Shown in pieces: positions 1 to 8,909 of a stretch of 64,000 bases of DNA. The stretch comes from Prauserella aidingensis (GTDB taxonomy: Bacteria > Actinomycetota > Actinomycetes > Mycobacteriales > Pseudonocardiaceae): contig NZ_JAMTCN010000001.1 of assembly GCF_024171865.1 (NCBI RefSeq), forward strand, positions 248,001-312,000, in the 5' to 3' direction. Position 1 is the stretch's first letter, and each line of letters starts with the position of its first letter. Position numbers and translations under genes: made by a program. Below the pieces are notes generated by a model. The model saw nothing but the letters and a program-made list of their open reading frames with translations, was not told where the DNA came from and did no database searches.

Positions 1-642
1 GGCGTCGGCGATCCTCGCGGCGGTGACCGACGGCGGATCGCACACCGCCGCGTACCGGCTGACGCATTCCTTGACCACGACGTGCTCGGCGTCGGGGGCG
101 TACTCGGCCGCGTCGGCGCACGCCCGGTCGTCGCCGGTGACGACCAGGACCGGCACGCCGTACTCGGCCGCCAGCGTGGCGTTGAGTCTGCCCTCGCTCG
201 CGGGTGCGTCGTCGAGCCACACGCCCGTGATGTGTGCGGGCAGGTACGTGTGCGACAGCACGCCCTCGCACCCGGAGCCCGCGTGGTAACCGAGCAGCAC
301 CGCTCCGTCCACTCCGGAGTCGATTCCCTCCATCATGGACAGCGGCTTGTGCCTGCCGGTCAACAGCCGCGCGCGGGTGTCGAGGTCTTCCAGCAGGAGG
401 TTGCGCTGGGACAGGTGCGCCTCGTTGACGAGGACGCCCGCGGCCGCGCCTGAGCACAGCCCGGCGACGGCCGCGTTCACATCACCGGTGAAGAGCCTGC
501 GGAACCGCTGCCACTGTTCGGTTCCGGGTACGACGTCGTCGGTCCAGGTGACGCCGGTGACGCCTTCCATGTCGGCGGAGATCAGGATTCTCGGCCCCGA
601 GTCGGGGCGGCCGGCTTCGCTGTCGGGCGCAGGCTGTGTCAT
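1..642 (-). CDS. M55 family D-aminopeptidase (DppA-like), 3' end outside window
   Basis: Reading the minus strand from the ATG at 642 gives an open frame of about 214 codons running off the window edge, so the C-terminus is missing. The N-terminus carries SADMEG, the Asp and Glu zinc ligands of the M55 family. NEAH, GYHAGSG and SHTYLP follow, giving the other expected histidines. Known M55 members such as Bacillus DppA are self-compartmentalising zinc peptidases that release D-amino acids from short peptides. The gene diverges from a small hypothetical gene and, beyond it, an oligopeptide ABC operon, which recalls the Bacillus dpp arrangement. The family call is firm. The substrate is inferred. 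Confidence 0.88.
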   Translation of the reverse strand, partial: MTQPAPDSEAGRPDSGPRILISADMEGVTGVTWTDDVVPGTEQWQRFRRLFTGDVNAAVAGLCSGAAAGVLVNEAHLSQRNLLLEDLDTRARLLTGRHKPLSMMEGIDSGVDGAVLLGYHAGSGCEGVLSHTYLPAHITGVWLDDAPASEGRLNATLAAEYGVPVLVVTGDDRACADAAEYAPDAEHVVVKECVSRYAAVCDPPSVTAARIADA

Positions 643-727
643 GGGCCCAGGCTACGACGACGAGACGTGCGAAAGGATCATGCCGCCGACGGTGTCGGAT
701 TCGACCGGATTCGTCGTACGATGGGAT

Positions 728-1123
728 ATGGCCGCGGGTGCGCTGGTGCACGCCGCGATCTTCGTGGTGCCGACGATCGCGGTTCTGCTCATCGTGCTGA
801 CACCGGGTGTCGCACGCCGCGTCGTACACCGCGCCGCACTGCGCCGTCGGGCGGCCGGAGGGCCCGTGCCGCGCCACCGCGCCGTCGAAGTGGTGGCCGC
901 CGAGCTGCGCCGCGCGCACCGCACCCTGGAGAACCTGCCCGGTGACGCGTCCGGGTTCCACCGGGACGAAGCCTGCGCCCGCTACGACGCCTTGCTGATC
1001 GAGGCCTGCACGATCGCGGACATTCCGTGCGACCGTCTCCACGATGCGGCCGGGCTCGATCGCGACATCGCCCGCCTCGAACTGGAGGACGCGCTGATCC
1101 GGCGCGGTCTCGCGCCGCACTAG
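728..1123 (+). CDS. Small membrane-anchored hypothetical protein
   Basis: This 131-residue protein starts at the ATG at 728. A single hydrophobic segment covers roughly residues 5-27 and is followed by an Arg/His-rich stretch and a helical, charged soluble C-terminus. I do not recognise a catalytic domain. It lies 85 bp from the divergent D-aminopeptidase start and 300 bp before the ABC transporter binding protein. An earlier in-frame ATG near 678 would add 17 polar residues, but the later start puts the hydrophobic segment at the N-terminus. The likely form is an N-terminally anchored cytoplasmic helical protein of unknown role. Confidence 0.6.
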   Translation: MAAGALVHAAIFVVPTIAVLLIVLTPGVARRVVHRAALRRRAAGGPVPRHRAVEVVAAELRRAHRTLENLPGDASGFHRDEACARYDALLIEACTIADIPCDRLHDAAGLDRDIARLELEDALIRRGLAPH

Positions 1124-1262
1124 GCGCTCGGCGCCCTTGCTACGGCGCCGCACCCTTCCACAGTTCCGCGTCGCCGTCCTGCCACCCCGTCCGACCTCCC
1201 GATCGGCACGGCGGGCGTTCCTACTTCCGTCTGTTTTCGGTGGGCAACCCGTGTGGAAATCG

Positions 1263-1291
1263 TTGACAGCACGTTCGCGGGGGTGGTTACT
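1263..1291 (+). promoter_or_regulatory. Candidate promoter for the oligopeptide ABC operon
   Basis: TTGACA at 1263-1268 is a perfect -35 hexamer. It is followed after 17 nt by GTTACT at 1286-1291, a fair actinobacterial -10. Transcription from here would give a leader of about 125 nt before the GTG at 1424. That leader contains two tandem copies of a 15-mer beginning gacatccag (about 1367-1396). The gap 1124-1423 otherwise shows nothing recognisable. Confidence 0.5.
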
Positions 1292-1423
1292 TTTTCCGCT
1301 TCGGGTCATCTGCTCACTCGAGAACATCCCCGACGCCGACCCCCAGAACGCCAGCCCCAGGACATCCAGCCCCGAGACATCCAGCCCCGACCGGACCGGG
1401 CCCCACGACATCGAGGTGCAACC

Positions 1424-3241
1424 GTGCGAATCGTTCGACCCCGGCGCGGCAGAGCCGTACTCGCCGCTCTCCTGACGCCGCTACTGGTCGCGGGGCCGTT
1501 GGCGCCCACGGCCGCCGCGCAGGAGTCCGACGACGGCGACAGCTCTGTGCTGCGCGTCGCGCTGGTACAGGAGATCGACCACCTCAATCCGTTCACCGCG
1601 AGCTTCTCCTCCAGCGCGATGATCGGCCGGATGACGTGGGAGTTCATGACTCCGCCTTCGGCCGACGACGCCACGCCGACGGAGGGCGTGGCGTCCGAGT
1701 GGGAGTCGTCCGAGGACGGCCTGACGTGGACCTACACGATCAACCCCGACGTGACGTGGTCGGACGGTGAGGACGTCACCTCGGAGGACGTGAAGTTCAC
1801 GTTCGAGAAGATCATGAACGATCCGGTCGCCGCGGAGGCCAACGGCAGCTATGTCGAGAACTTCGAGAAGGTCACCGCGCCCGACGAGGACACCGTCAAG
1901 GTCCGGACCTCCGAACCGCAGGCCAGCATGACGGCCCTCGACATCCCGATCGTTCCCGAGCACATCTGGTCCGACGTCGAGGACTTCTCCGACCCGAAGA
2001 CCGACACGCTCGACTACGTCGGCGTGGGCAGCGGGCCGTTCGTCATCACCGACCACCAGCCGAACCGGTTCGTCAAGCTCGAGGCGAACGAACACTTCTG
2101 GCGCGGCGACGTCGCGGTCGACGAACTCCAGTTCATCCGGTTCGAGAACGCCGACGCCGCCGTCTCGGCACTCCAGAGCGGAGAGGTCGACTTCGTCAAC
2201 CGGCTCACGCCCGCACAGTTCGAGACGCTGAAGGGCTCCGACGGCATCACCACGAACTCCGCCAACGGACGCCGGTTCAGCGAACTGATGATCAACCCCG
2301 GCGCGAAAACCCAGGACGGCAAGCGCATCGGCAACGGTCATCCGGCGTTGCGCGACGAGCAGGTCCGCCGCGCCATCGCCTACGCCATCGACCCCAAGAC
2401 GCTCGTCGACCGCGTGCTCGGCGGGTACGGACAGCTTCCGGGTGGTCTCGTCCCGCCCATCTACGACACGTTCCACTACGAGCCGTCCGAAGAGGACAAG
2501 TACACCCACGACCCCGCCCGCGCGAACCGGCTGCTCGACGAGGCGGGGTACGAGAAGGGGCCGGACGGCGTCCGCCGCGACGAGAACGGCGACCCGCTCG
2601 AACTGCGGCTGACCGGCCGGTCGAGCGAGGACTTCGACGTCCGCGCCGCCGACTTCGTCGCAGGCTGGCTCGGCGACGTCGGCATCCGCGTGACGAAGAA
2701 CCTGGCCTCCGACAACCAGGTGGACGAGCAGACCACCGCGGCGAACTACGACCTGGCGCTGTCGGGCTGGGGGACGAACCCCGACCCGGACTACATCCTC
2801 GCCAAGCAGACGTGCGACGCCCTGCCCACCTCCGAGGGCAACAGCACCAGCAGCGCGTTCTTCTGCGACCCGGCCTACGACAAGCTGTACCGGCAGCAGC
2901 TCGCCGAGATGGACACCGACGAGCGGGCGAAACTCGTCAAGCAGGCGCAGGAGCTGTACTACAGGGCCGCGCCCAGTGTGGTCATCGGCTACGAGCAGGC
3001 GCTCGAGGCCTACCGCTCGGACCGATGGGACGGCTTCCCCCGCCAGCCGAAGGGGGAGGGCGTCATCATGGAGCAGACCGGCTACTGGGGCTTCGCCGGC
3101 GCCGAACCGGTCGAGGGCGGCGCGGGTGGCGGCATGCCGACCGGCGCGTGGGTGGCCATCGGCGCCGTCGCACTGATCGTCGTCGCAGGTGGCGGCACGA
3201 TGCTGGCGCGCCGCAAGGGTTCTGCGGAAGACCGGGAGTAG
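1424..3241 (+). CDS. Oligopeptide/nickel-type ABC transporter substrate-binding protein
   Basis: An SBP family 5 (DppA/OppA type) extracytoplasmic binding protein of 605 residues. I chose the GTG at 1424 because it begins a clean signal peptide: positively charged VRIVRPRRGR, a hydrophobic core, then a TAAAQ-like cleavage region. The open frame itself extends back to 1253. The mature part shows family features: binding-lobe segments around LRVALVQEIDHLNPF, the TWTYTINPDVTWSDGE motif, and the internal RRAIAYAID region. There is no lipobox cysteine. Instead the C-terminus has a Gly-rich linker, a hydrophobic helix and a basic RRKG tail, suggesting C-terminal membrane anchoring. It is the first gene of a four-gene peptide transporter operon. 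Confidence 0.92.
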   Translation: MRIVRPRRGRAVLAALLTPLLVAGPLAPTAAAQESDDGDSSVLRVALVQEIDHLNPFTASFSSSAMIGRMTWEFMTPPSADDATPTEGVASEWESSEDGLTWTYTINPDVTWSDGEDVTSEDVKFTFEKIMNDPVAAEANGSYVENFEKVTAPDEDTVKVRTSEPQASMTALDIPIVPEHIWSDVEDFSDPKTDTLDYVGVGSGPFVITDHQPNRFVKLEANEHFWRGDVAVDELQFIRFENADAAVSALQSGEVDFVNRLTPAQFETLKGSDGITTNSANGRRFSELMINPGAKTQDGKRIGNGHPALRDEQVRRAIAYAIDPKTLVDRVLGGYGQLPGGLVPPIYDTFHYEPSEEDKYTHDPARANRLLDEAGYEKGPDGVRRDENGDPLELRLTGRSSEDFDVRAADFVAGWLGDVGIRVTKNLASDNQVDEQTTAANYDLALSGWGTNPDPDYILAKQTCDALPTSEGNSTSSAFFCDPAYDKLYRQQLAEMDTDERAKLVKQAQELYYRAAPSVVIGYEQALEAYRSDRWDGFPRQPKGEGVIMEQTGYWGFAGAEPVEGGAGGGMPTGAWVAIGAVALIVVAGGGTMLARRKGSAEDRE

Positions 3242-3251
3242 GTAGCGCCCG

Positions 3252-4271
3252 GTGACCACCAGCCCGACCGAGCAGCACGCCACCGACCCCGACGAGCGGC
3301 GCGACGGCACCTCCGCGACACGGTACGTCGCGGGCAAGGTCGGTGGCGCGCTGGTCAGCCTCGTGTTCGTCGTGGCGCTGGGGTTCTTCCTGTTCCGGAT
3401 GATCCCCGGCGATCCGCTCGTCACGATGACGCGGGAGCGCCCGACCGACCCCGAACAGCTCGCCCACCTGCGGGAGCGGCTGGGCCTGGACCGGCCCGTC
3501 TGGCAGCAGTTCCTCGACTACGTGGCCGGCCTGCTGCAGGGCGACTTCGGCACGTCCTACATGTACCGGCGCCCGGTGGGCGACATGATCGCCGAACGGG
3601 TCTGGCCCACGGTGCTGCTGGTCGGCACCGCGACGGTGCTGGCCGTGCTGCTGGGGCTGTGGCTCGGAGTGCGCGCGGCCTGGCGCCGCGGCGGAACGTT
3701 CGACCGCACCCAGACCGGCATCGCGCTCGCGTTGTGGTCGATGCCCCAGTTCTGGTTGGGTCTGCTGTTGCTCATCGCCACGCAGGGAGTGTTCCCCAGC
3801 CGGGGCATGACCTCGGTCGACCCGCCGGACGGCTTCGCGGCGCAGGCGCTCGACGTGGCGTGGCATCTGACGCTGCCGTGCCTGACCTTGCTGCTGGTGA
3901 TCTACGCCCAGTACATGCTGGTCATGCGATCGTCCCTGCTCGAGGAGATGGGCGCGGACTACCTGCGGACGGCCCGCGCCAAGGGACTGCGGGACGACCT
4001 CGTGCGCAGGCGGCACGCCGTGCCCAACGCGCTGCTGCCGACGATGACGCTGATCTTCCTGCAGTTCGGCATGGTCGTGTCCGGCACGGTGACCGTCGAG
4101 GCGGTGTTCTCGTGGCCGGGCCTCGGCCTGCTCACCTACGAGTCGCTGCGCGGGCCCGACCTGCCCGTGCTGCAAGGAGTGTTCGTGATCCTGGCCGGTT
4201 CGGTGATCGTGATGAACCTGCTCGCCGATCTGCTGTACCGCGTCGTCGACCCACGGGTGCGTGCCTCGTGA
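3252..4271 (+). CDS. Oligopeptide ABC transporter permease (DppB-like)
   Basis: A 339-residue integral membrane permease of the BPD_transp_1 type, starting at GTG 3252, 10 nt after the binding protein stop. The N-terminal 28 residues are polar. After them come the first transmembrane segment and the RMIPGDP motif typical of DppB/OppB permeases. A further set of hydrophobic segments surrounds the cytoplasmic EAA loop near DYLRTARAKGLRDD, which docks the ATPase. It should form the translocation pore together with the next gene. Its stop codon overlaps the next start as GTGA, so translation is probably coupled. Confidence 0.93.
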   Translation: MTTSPTEQHATDPDERRDGTSATRYVAGKVGGALVSLVFVVALGFFLFRMIPGDPLVTMTRERPTDPEQLAHLRERLGLDRPVWQQFLDYVAGLLQGDFGTSYMYRRPVGDMIAERVWPTVLLVGTATVLAVLLGLWLGVRAAWRRGGTFDRTQTGIALALWSMPQFWLGLLLLIATQGVFPSRGMTSVDPPDGFAAQALDVAWHLTLPCLTLLLVIYAQYMLVMRSSLLEEMGADYLRTARAKGLRDDLVRRRHAVPNALLPTMTLIFLQFGMVVSGTVTVEAVFSWPGLGLLTYESLRGPDLPVLQGVFVILAGSVIVMNLLADLLYRVVDPRVRAS

Positions 4272-5149
4272 GCGCGCCGGTATGGCAGCGCAGACGCGCG
4301 GCCGCGGTCGACGTGTGGCGGCAGTTCCGCGCCAACCGCGGCGCGCTGTTCGGGACGGCGTTCATCGCGCTGCTCGTGCTGTTCTCGCTGCTCGCTCCGC
4401 TGCTGATCGACCAGCGCGGCCTCGAGGTCGTCACCGCCACGGGCGGGTCGCTCGAACCGCCGAGCGGCGAGTACTGGCTGGGCACCGACGAGTCCGGCCG
4501 CTCGGTGATGCTCCTGACGCTCTGGGGCGCGCGGGTGTCTCTGCTGGTCGGGTTCGCCGCGACCCTGCTGTCGGTGGTCGTGGGCACGCTCGTCGGCGTG
4601 GTCTCGGCCCACTTCGGCGGGTGGATCTCGGCGGTACTGATGCGCATCACCGACTTCTTCCTGGTGCTGCCCGCGCTGGTGCTGGCGGCGGTCCTGATGG
4701 CCGTGCTGCCCACGTCGATGTGGACGGTGATCATGGCCATCGGCGTCACGTCGTGGCCGACCACCGCCAGGCTCGTGCGCGCGCAGACGTTGTCGGTCGA
4801 GAGCAGGCCGTACATCGAACGGTCGAAGGCTCTCGGCGGTGGACACGCGCACGTCATCGGCAAACACGTGCTGCCGTCGGTGCTGCCGCTGGTGTTCGCG
4901 AACACCACGCTCGTCGTCGGTGGTTCGATCATCGCCGAGTCGACCCTGGCGTTCCTCGGCATGTCCGGACCCGAGATCTCGTGGGGTTCGATGCTGGACC
5001 GCGCGAACCAGTCGGGCGCGGTGACCGCGGGCGCCTGGTGGTACCTGCTGCCGCCCGGTATCGCGATCGTCCTCGTCGTGCTGTCGTTCACGCTCGTCGG
5101 GCGCGGCCTGGAGACCGTGCTGAACCCGCGCCTGAAGGGGGAACGGTGA
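4268..5149 (+). CDS. Oligopeptide ABC transporter permease (DppC-like)
   Basis: A 293-residue permease of the DppC/OppC family. The GTG at 4268 overlaps the upstream stop by 4 bp. The short N-terminal segment VWRQFRANRGALFG is the usual OppC_N amphipathic region leading into the first membrane helix. The periplasmic segment contains the family motif LGTDESGRSV, and the EAA loop is seen at PYIERSKALGGGH. About six membrane segments are evident. It pairs with the preceding permease. The stop overlaps the start of the ATPase gene at 5146, so the operon is tightly coupled. Confidence 0.93.
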   Translation: MSAPVWQRRRAAAVDVWRQFRANRGALFGTAFIALLVLFSLLAPLLIDQRGLEVVTATGGSLEPPSGEYWLGTDESGRSVMLLTLWGARVSLLVGFAATLLSVVVGTLVGVVSAHFGGWISAVLMRITDFFLVLPALVLAAVLMAVLPTSMWTVIMAIGVTSWPTTARLVRAQTLSVESRPYIERSKALGGGHAHVIGKHVLPSVLPLVFANTTLVVGGSIIAESTLAFLGMSGPEISWGSMLDRANQSGAVTAGAWWYLLPPGIAIVLVVLSFTLVGRGLETVLNPRLKGER

Positions 5150-6783
5150 CACCGCTACTCGAACTGCAGGACCTCGGTGTCACCTACCGGACCGCCGACG
5201 GCGACCTCGAGGCGGTGCGCGGCGTCGACCTGACCCTTCAACCGGGCGAGACGCTCGGTGTCGCGGGCGAATCCGGTTCCGGCAAGTCCACCGTCGCGGC
5301 GAGCGTCCTGCGACTGTTGCCGAAGTCGGCGACGGTCACCGGCACCGTGCTGCTCGACGGCCAGGACGTCGGGGCGATGCGCTGGGGCACGCTCCGCGCC
5401 GCGCGCTGGTCCGAGGCGTCGGTCGTGTTCCAGGGCGCGATGCACGCCCTCAACCCGGTGCGGCGCGTCGGGAAGCAGATCGCCGAACCGATCCGGCTGC
5501 ACACCGACGCCGGCGAATCCGAGATCGACGCCCGGGTCCGCGAACTGCTCGGGCAGGTCGACCTGCCCGCGGCGAAGGCACGCGCCTACCCGCACGAGCT
5601 GTCCGGCGGGCAGAAGCAGCGGGTCATGATCGCCATGGCGCTGGCCTGCGACCCGCGGCTGGTCATTGCCGACGAGCCGACCACCGCTCTGGACGTCATC
5701 GTGCAGGCCCAGGTGCTCGACCTGCTGGGCACGCTCGTCGAGCAGCGGGGCATCGGCCTGGTGTTCATCACCCACGACCTGTCGGTGCTCGCCTCCACCT
5801 GCAGCCGCATCGCGGTGATGTACCAGGGGCGGATCGTCGAGAGCGGCGACGCGAAGGAGGTCATCACCGCGCCCCGGCACGAACACACCGCGGCGCTGGC
5901 CGCCGCCTTCCCCGAGGTCGGAGACCCGGGGTCGCGGTACGCACCGGCCACGGCCGAACCACTGCCGGAGGAAGGGGAGAGGGATCCGCAGCAACCCGTC
6001 CTGCTGTCGGCGCGTGACCTGCGGGTGCACTTCCGTGACCGCACCGGAGCCACCGTCGCGGCGGTGAACGGGGTCGACCTCGACGTGCGGCGCGACGAGA
6101 TCGTCGCGCTCGTCGGCCAGTCCGGCTCGGGCAAGACCACCCTCGCCCGGACCCTGCTGGGACTGCAGCGGCCGACGTCGGGCGCCGTGTACTACGACGG
6201 CGGACCGGTCCCGGTGTCCACCTCCGGCCTACGGGACTACCGGCGGCGTGTCCAGCTCGTGCTGCAGGACCCGAGCAGCGCCCTCAACCCGCGGCACACG
6301 GTGTACGAATCGGTGGCGGAAGGGCCCCGCATCCACCGGCTCGGCGGCGACGAGCGCGACCGCGTCGTACGCGCGCTCGAGGCTGCCGAACTCCGACCCG
6401 CCGAGCAGTACCTGACACGGTTGCCGCACGAACTCTCCGGCGGCCAACGTCAGCGTGTCGTCATCGCGGGCGCACTGGCGCTCGACCCGAACGTGTTGGT
6501 GGCCGACGAGCCGGTCGCATCGCTGGACGCCTCGGTACGCGGCGAGATCCTCGGCCTGCTGCTGCGGCTGCGCAGACAGCTCGGCCTCGCCGGGCTGGTG
6601 ATCACCCACGACCTCGGCCTCGCGTGGAACGTCGCCGACCGGGTGGCCGTGATGTACCGCGGTGAACTCGTCGAGGTCGGGGCGGTGGAGCAGGTGCTGC
6701 TCGAACCGCGGCACGACTACACCGGAGCCCTGCTCGCGGCGCTGCCGTCGGCAGGCCGGGACGACGCCCGGCACGAGTGCTGA
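5146..6783 (+). CDS. Fused double ATP-binding protein of the oligopeptide transporter (DppD-DppF type)
   Basis: A 545-residue protein starting at GTG 5146, which overlaps the permease stop. It holds two complete ABC ATPase domains in tandem. The first has Walker A GESGSGKS near residue 41, signature LSGGQKQR near 151 and Walker B LVIADEPTTALD near 172. The second has GQSGSGKT near 323, LSGGQRQR near 429 and VLVADEP near 450. A linker near residues 255-285 separates them. Both nucleotide-binding domains appear functional. In most peptide transporters these are two polypeptides, but fused versions are common in actinobacteria. It energises the two permeases encoded upstream. Confidence 0.94.
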   Translation: MTPLLELQDLGVTYRTADGDLEAVRGVDLTLQPGETLGVAGESGSGKSTVAASVLRLLPKSATVTGTVLLDGQDVGAMRWGTLRAARWSEASVVFQGAMHALNPVRRVGKQIAEPIRLHTDAGESEIDARVRELLGQVDLPAAKARAYPHELSGGQKQRVMIAMALACDPRLVIADEPTTALDVIVQAQVLDLLGTLVEQRGIGLVFITHDLSVLASTCSRIAVMYQGRIVESGDAKEVITAPRHEHTAALAAAFPEVGDPGSRYAPATAEPLPEEGERDPQQPVLLSARDLRVHFRDRTGATVAAVNGVDLDVRRDEIVALVGQSGSGKTTLARTLLGLQRPTSGAVYYDGGPVPVSTSGLRDYRRRVQLVLQDPSSALNPRHTVYESVAEGPRIHRLGGDERDRVVRALEAAELRPAEQYLTRLPHELSGGQRQRVVIAGALALDPNVLVADEPVASLDASVRGEILGLLLRLRRQLGLAGLVITHDLGLAWNVADRVAVMYRGELVEVGAVEQVLLEPRHDYTGALLAALPSAGRDDARHEC

Positions 6784-6892
6784 GCAGGTTCGCGGACCCG
6801 CACGAGCTAAATCCGCCGATACGCCTAGTGACTCCGGATACGTCGGGTGATATCAGGGCGGCCGACGGTGGTGTGTAACCTCAAAACCCAGT

Positions 6893-8500
6893 ATGGCGAC
6901 CACCACAGACCCCGTGCCCGGCGCCGGAACCCGGACCGGTCAGGGCCTCGCGGACACGTTCATCCCGGCCGACGCGGAGCGCGGCACGGGAAGGTTCCCG
7001 CTGCGCACCACGCTGATGGGCGTGGTCGGCAGCGTGCTCGTGCTCATCGCGTCGTTCGGTGCGGCCGGGGTGCTCGTGCACGATCCGGTGCTCAGCCAGG
7101 GGCCGCTGTCGTGGATCCGGTACGGGCACGGCAAGGTCCTCATGACCGGGCTGCTGTACGCCGGGTTCGGCCTCGTGGTGTGGGCCTGGGTCCGCCTCGG
7201 CCGATACGTGCTCGCAGGCCTGATCGGTGCGCGCCCGGTCGTGATCGCCGCTCTGTCCTGGATGGCGCCGCTGCTCGTCGCGCCACCGCTGTTCACGCGG
7301 GACGTCTACTCGTACCTCGGGCAGGGCGCACAGCTGCTGCACGGGCTCGACCCGTACGCCTACGGCCCCGCCGCGCTCGACACGCTGCCCACGGTCGTCG
7401 AGAACGTGCACCCGCTGTGGCAGACGACGCCCGCCCCGTACGGCCCGCTGTTCCTGTGGATCTCGCAGCACATCGTCGGGGCCACCGGCGAGAACATGAT
7501 CGCCGGCGTGATCGCCACGCGGCTGGTCCTGTTGGTGGGCCTGGCGGCGGTGCTGTGGGCGCTGCCGAAGCTGGTCCGCAGGCTCGGCGGCAATCTCGCC
7601 GTGACGATGTGGCTCGCCGTCGCCAGCCCGATGATGGTCATCCACCTCGTCGGCGGCCCGCACAACGACCTGCTGATGCTCGGCTTCCTCGCCGTCGGTG
7701 TGCTGCTGGCGTTGGAACGGAAGCACGCACTCGCCATCGGGCTGGTCACGGTCGGCATGCTGATCAAGCCGACGGCCGCGATCGCACTGCCGTTCCTGGT
7801 GTGGATCTGGGCGAACCACCTGCCCCGCGAGCACAGCCTGTTCCGCCGCTTCGTCACCGCCGTCACGCCCTCGCTGGGCATCTTCGGCGCGGTGTTCGTC
7901 GCCGGGACCTGGGCATCTCTCGGCTCGTTCAACCTCGGCTGGTTCGCGGGGTTGTCCGCGCCGCAGATCATCGTCAACTGGCTCAACTTCCCGAGCGGTG
8001 TCGGCGAAGCGGTGCACACCCTCGTCAAGACGATCGTCGACGTGCCGCCCGGCCCGTTCATCGACGTCGCGCGCGGCCTCGGCTGGCTGGCCCTCGCCGC
8101 CATCGCGGTGCGGCAGTGGTGGCTCGCCCGGAACGGCGACGCCAACACGACGGTCTTCCGGATGGGCGTCGCGCTGCTGACGGTGGCGATCTTCGCGCCG
8201 CCGACGCTGCCCTGGTACCTCACCTGGGGTTTCCTCGTCCTGGCGCTGTTCCGGTGGAAGCGCACCCACCTGGCCGCCGTCGTCGGGATCAGCGTCTTCC
8301 TGGTGCTCGTCTACTACCCGACGGGCGAGCAGAGCCTGTACCACTGGTGGTTCGTCGTCGGTGTCGTCGCGGCGAGCCTGTACGCCGCCGCGTCGCTGCT
8401 CAAGCCCGACCCGCTCGGGCTGGTGGCCGCCTGGCGGCGACGCGACGTGCGCAACCCCGAACTGCCGCTCAGCTCGCCGACCAGCCGCTCCACCCGCTGA
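6893..8500 (+). CDS. mptB: Polyprenol-phosphomannose-dependent alpha-1,6-mannosyltransferase (MptB-like, GT-C)
   Basis: A 535-residue multi-pass membrane protein starting at ATG 6893. The first 40 residues are polar; about a dozen hydrophobic segments follow. The loop PPLFTRDVYSYLGQG holds the acidic residue expected of GT-C enzymes, and HLVGGPHNDLLML and IKPTAAIALP are recognisable MptA/MptB-family stretches. In corynebacteria and mycobacteria such enzymes use polyprenyl-phosphomannose to extend the mannan core of lipomannan or lipoarabinomannan. The donor could come from the Ppm1 homologue at 58500-59264. The gene is alone on its strand, and its last 32 bp overlap the convergent PPOX gene. 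The exact acceptor is inferred. Confidence 0.85.
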   Translation: MATTTDPVPGAGTRTGQGLADTFIPADAERGTGRFPLRTTLMGVVGSVLVLIASFGAAGVLVHDPVLSQGPLSWIRYGHGKVLMTGLLYAGFGLVVWAWVRLGRYVLAGLIGARPVVIAALSWMAPLLVAPPLFTRDVYSYLGQGAQLLHGLDPYAYGPAALDTLPTVVENVHPLWQTTPAPYGPLFLWISQHIVGATGENMIAGVIATRLVLLVGLAAVLWALPKLVRRLGGNLAVTMWLAVASPMMVIHLVGGPHNDLLMLGFLAVGVLLALERKHALAIGLVTVGMLIKPTAAIALPFLVWIWANHLPREHSLFRRFVTAVTPSLGIFGAVFVAGTWASLGSFNLGWFAGLSAPQIIVNWLNFPSGVGEAVHTLVKTIVDVPPGPFIDVARGLGWLALAAIAVRQWWLARNGDANTTVFRMGVALLTVAIFAPPTLPWYLTWGFLVLALFRWKRTHLAAVVGISVFLVLVYYPTGEQSLYHWWFVVGVVAASLYAAASLLKPDPLGLVAAWRRRDVRNPELPLSSPTSRSTR

Positions 8501-8885
8501 CGGCGATCATCACGACCGGTCCGCGCGGCGGCATCTCCTCGTACTGCGGGTAGCGCGCCGTGAGCGCGCGAATCGCAGGCATCCGGTCGGTCCCGTCATC
8601 GTGCACGGTGGCCGTGCCGTCGGCGCGCGCCCACCACAGTCTGCGCCAGTCGTCCTCGTAGTGGTCGACCAGCAGCGACACCCGCGGGTTGGCCGCGATG
8701 TTGCGCAGCCGCCGCAGGTTCGAGGTCGACTTGGGCTTGTCGTCGATCGCGAACACCACCGTGTCGCCCTCCACTGCGAACGTCACCGGCACGAGGTGAG
8801 GCACGCCGTCGGCGTCGGCCGTGGCGAGCGTCGCCACCCGTGCGTCTGCGAACCGGGAACGGGCTTCGGCAGGGTCGAGCTTCAT
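8469..8885 (-). CDS. PPOX-class F420-dependent oxidoreductase (TIGR03668-like)
   Basis: A 138-residue split-barrel flavoprotein-fold enzyme. The N-terminal segment RFADARVATLATADADGVPHLVPV and the later NPRVSLLVDHYEDDWRRLWWAR are typical of the short F420-binding PPOX subfamily; both are quoted as fragments of a longer match. Members bind F420 or flavin and reduce diverse substrates, so the substrate here is unknown. It is the last gene of a minus-strand run, 24 bp after the LD-carboxypeptidase stop. Its 3' end overlaps the convergent mannosyltransferase gene by 32 bp. Confidence 0.85.
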   Translation of the reverse strand: MKLDPAEARSRFADARVATLATADADGVPHLVPVTFAVEGDTVVFAIDDKPKSTSNLRRLRNIAANPRVSLLVDHYEDDWRRLWWARADGTATVHDDGTDRMPAIRALTARYPQYEEMPPRGPVVMIAVSGWSGWSAS

Positions 8886-8909
8886 ACCCCGAGCGTAGGG
8901 CGACGCGGC

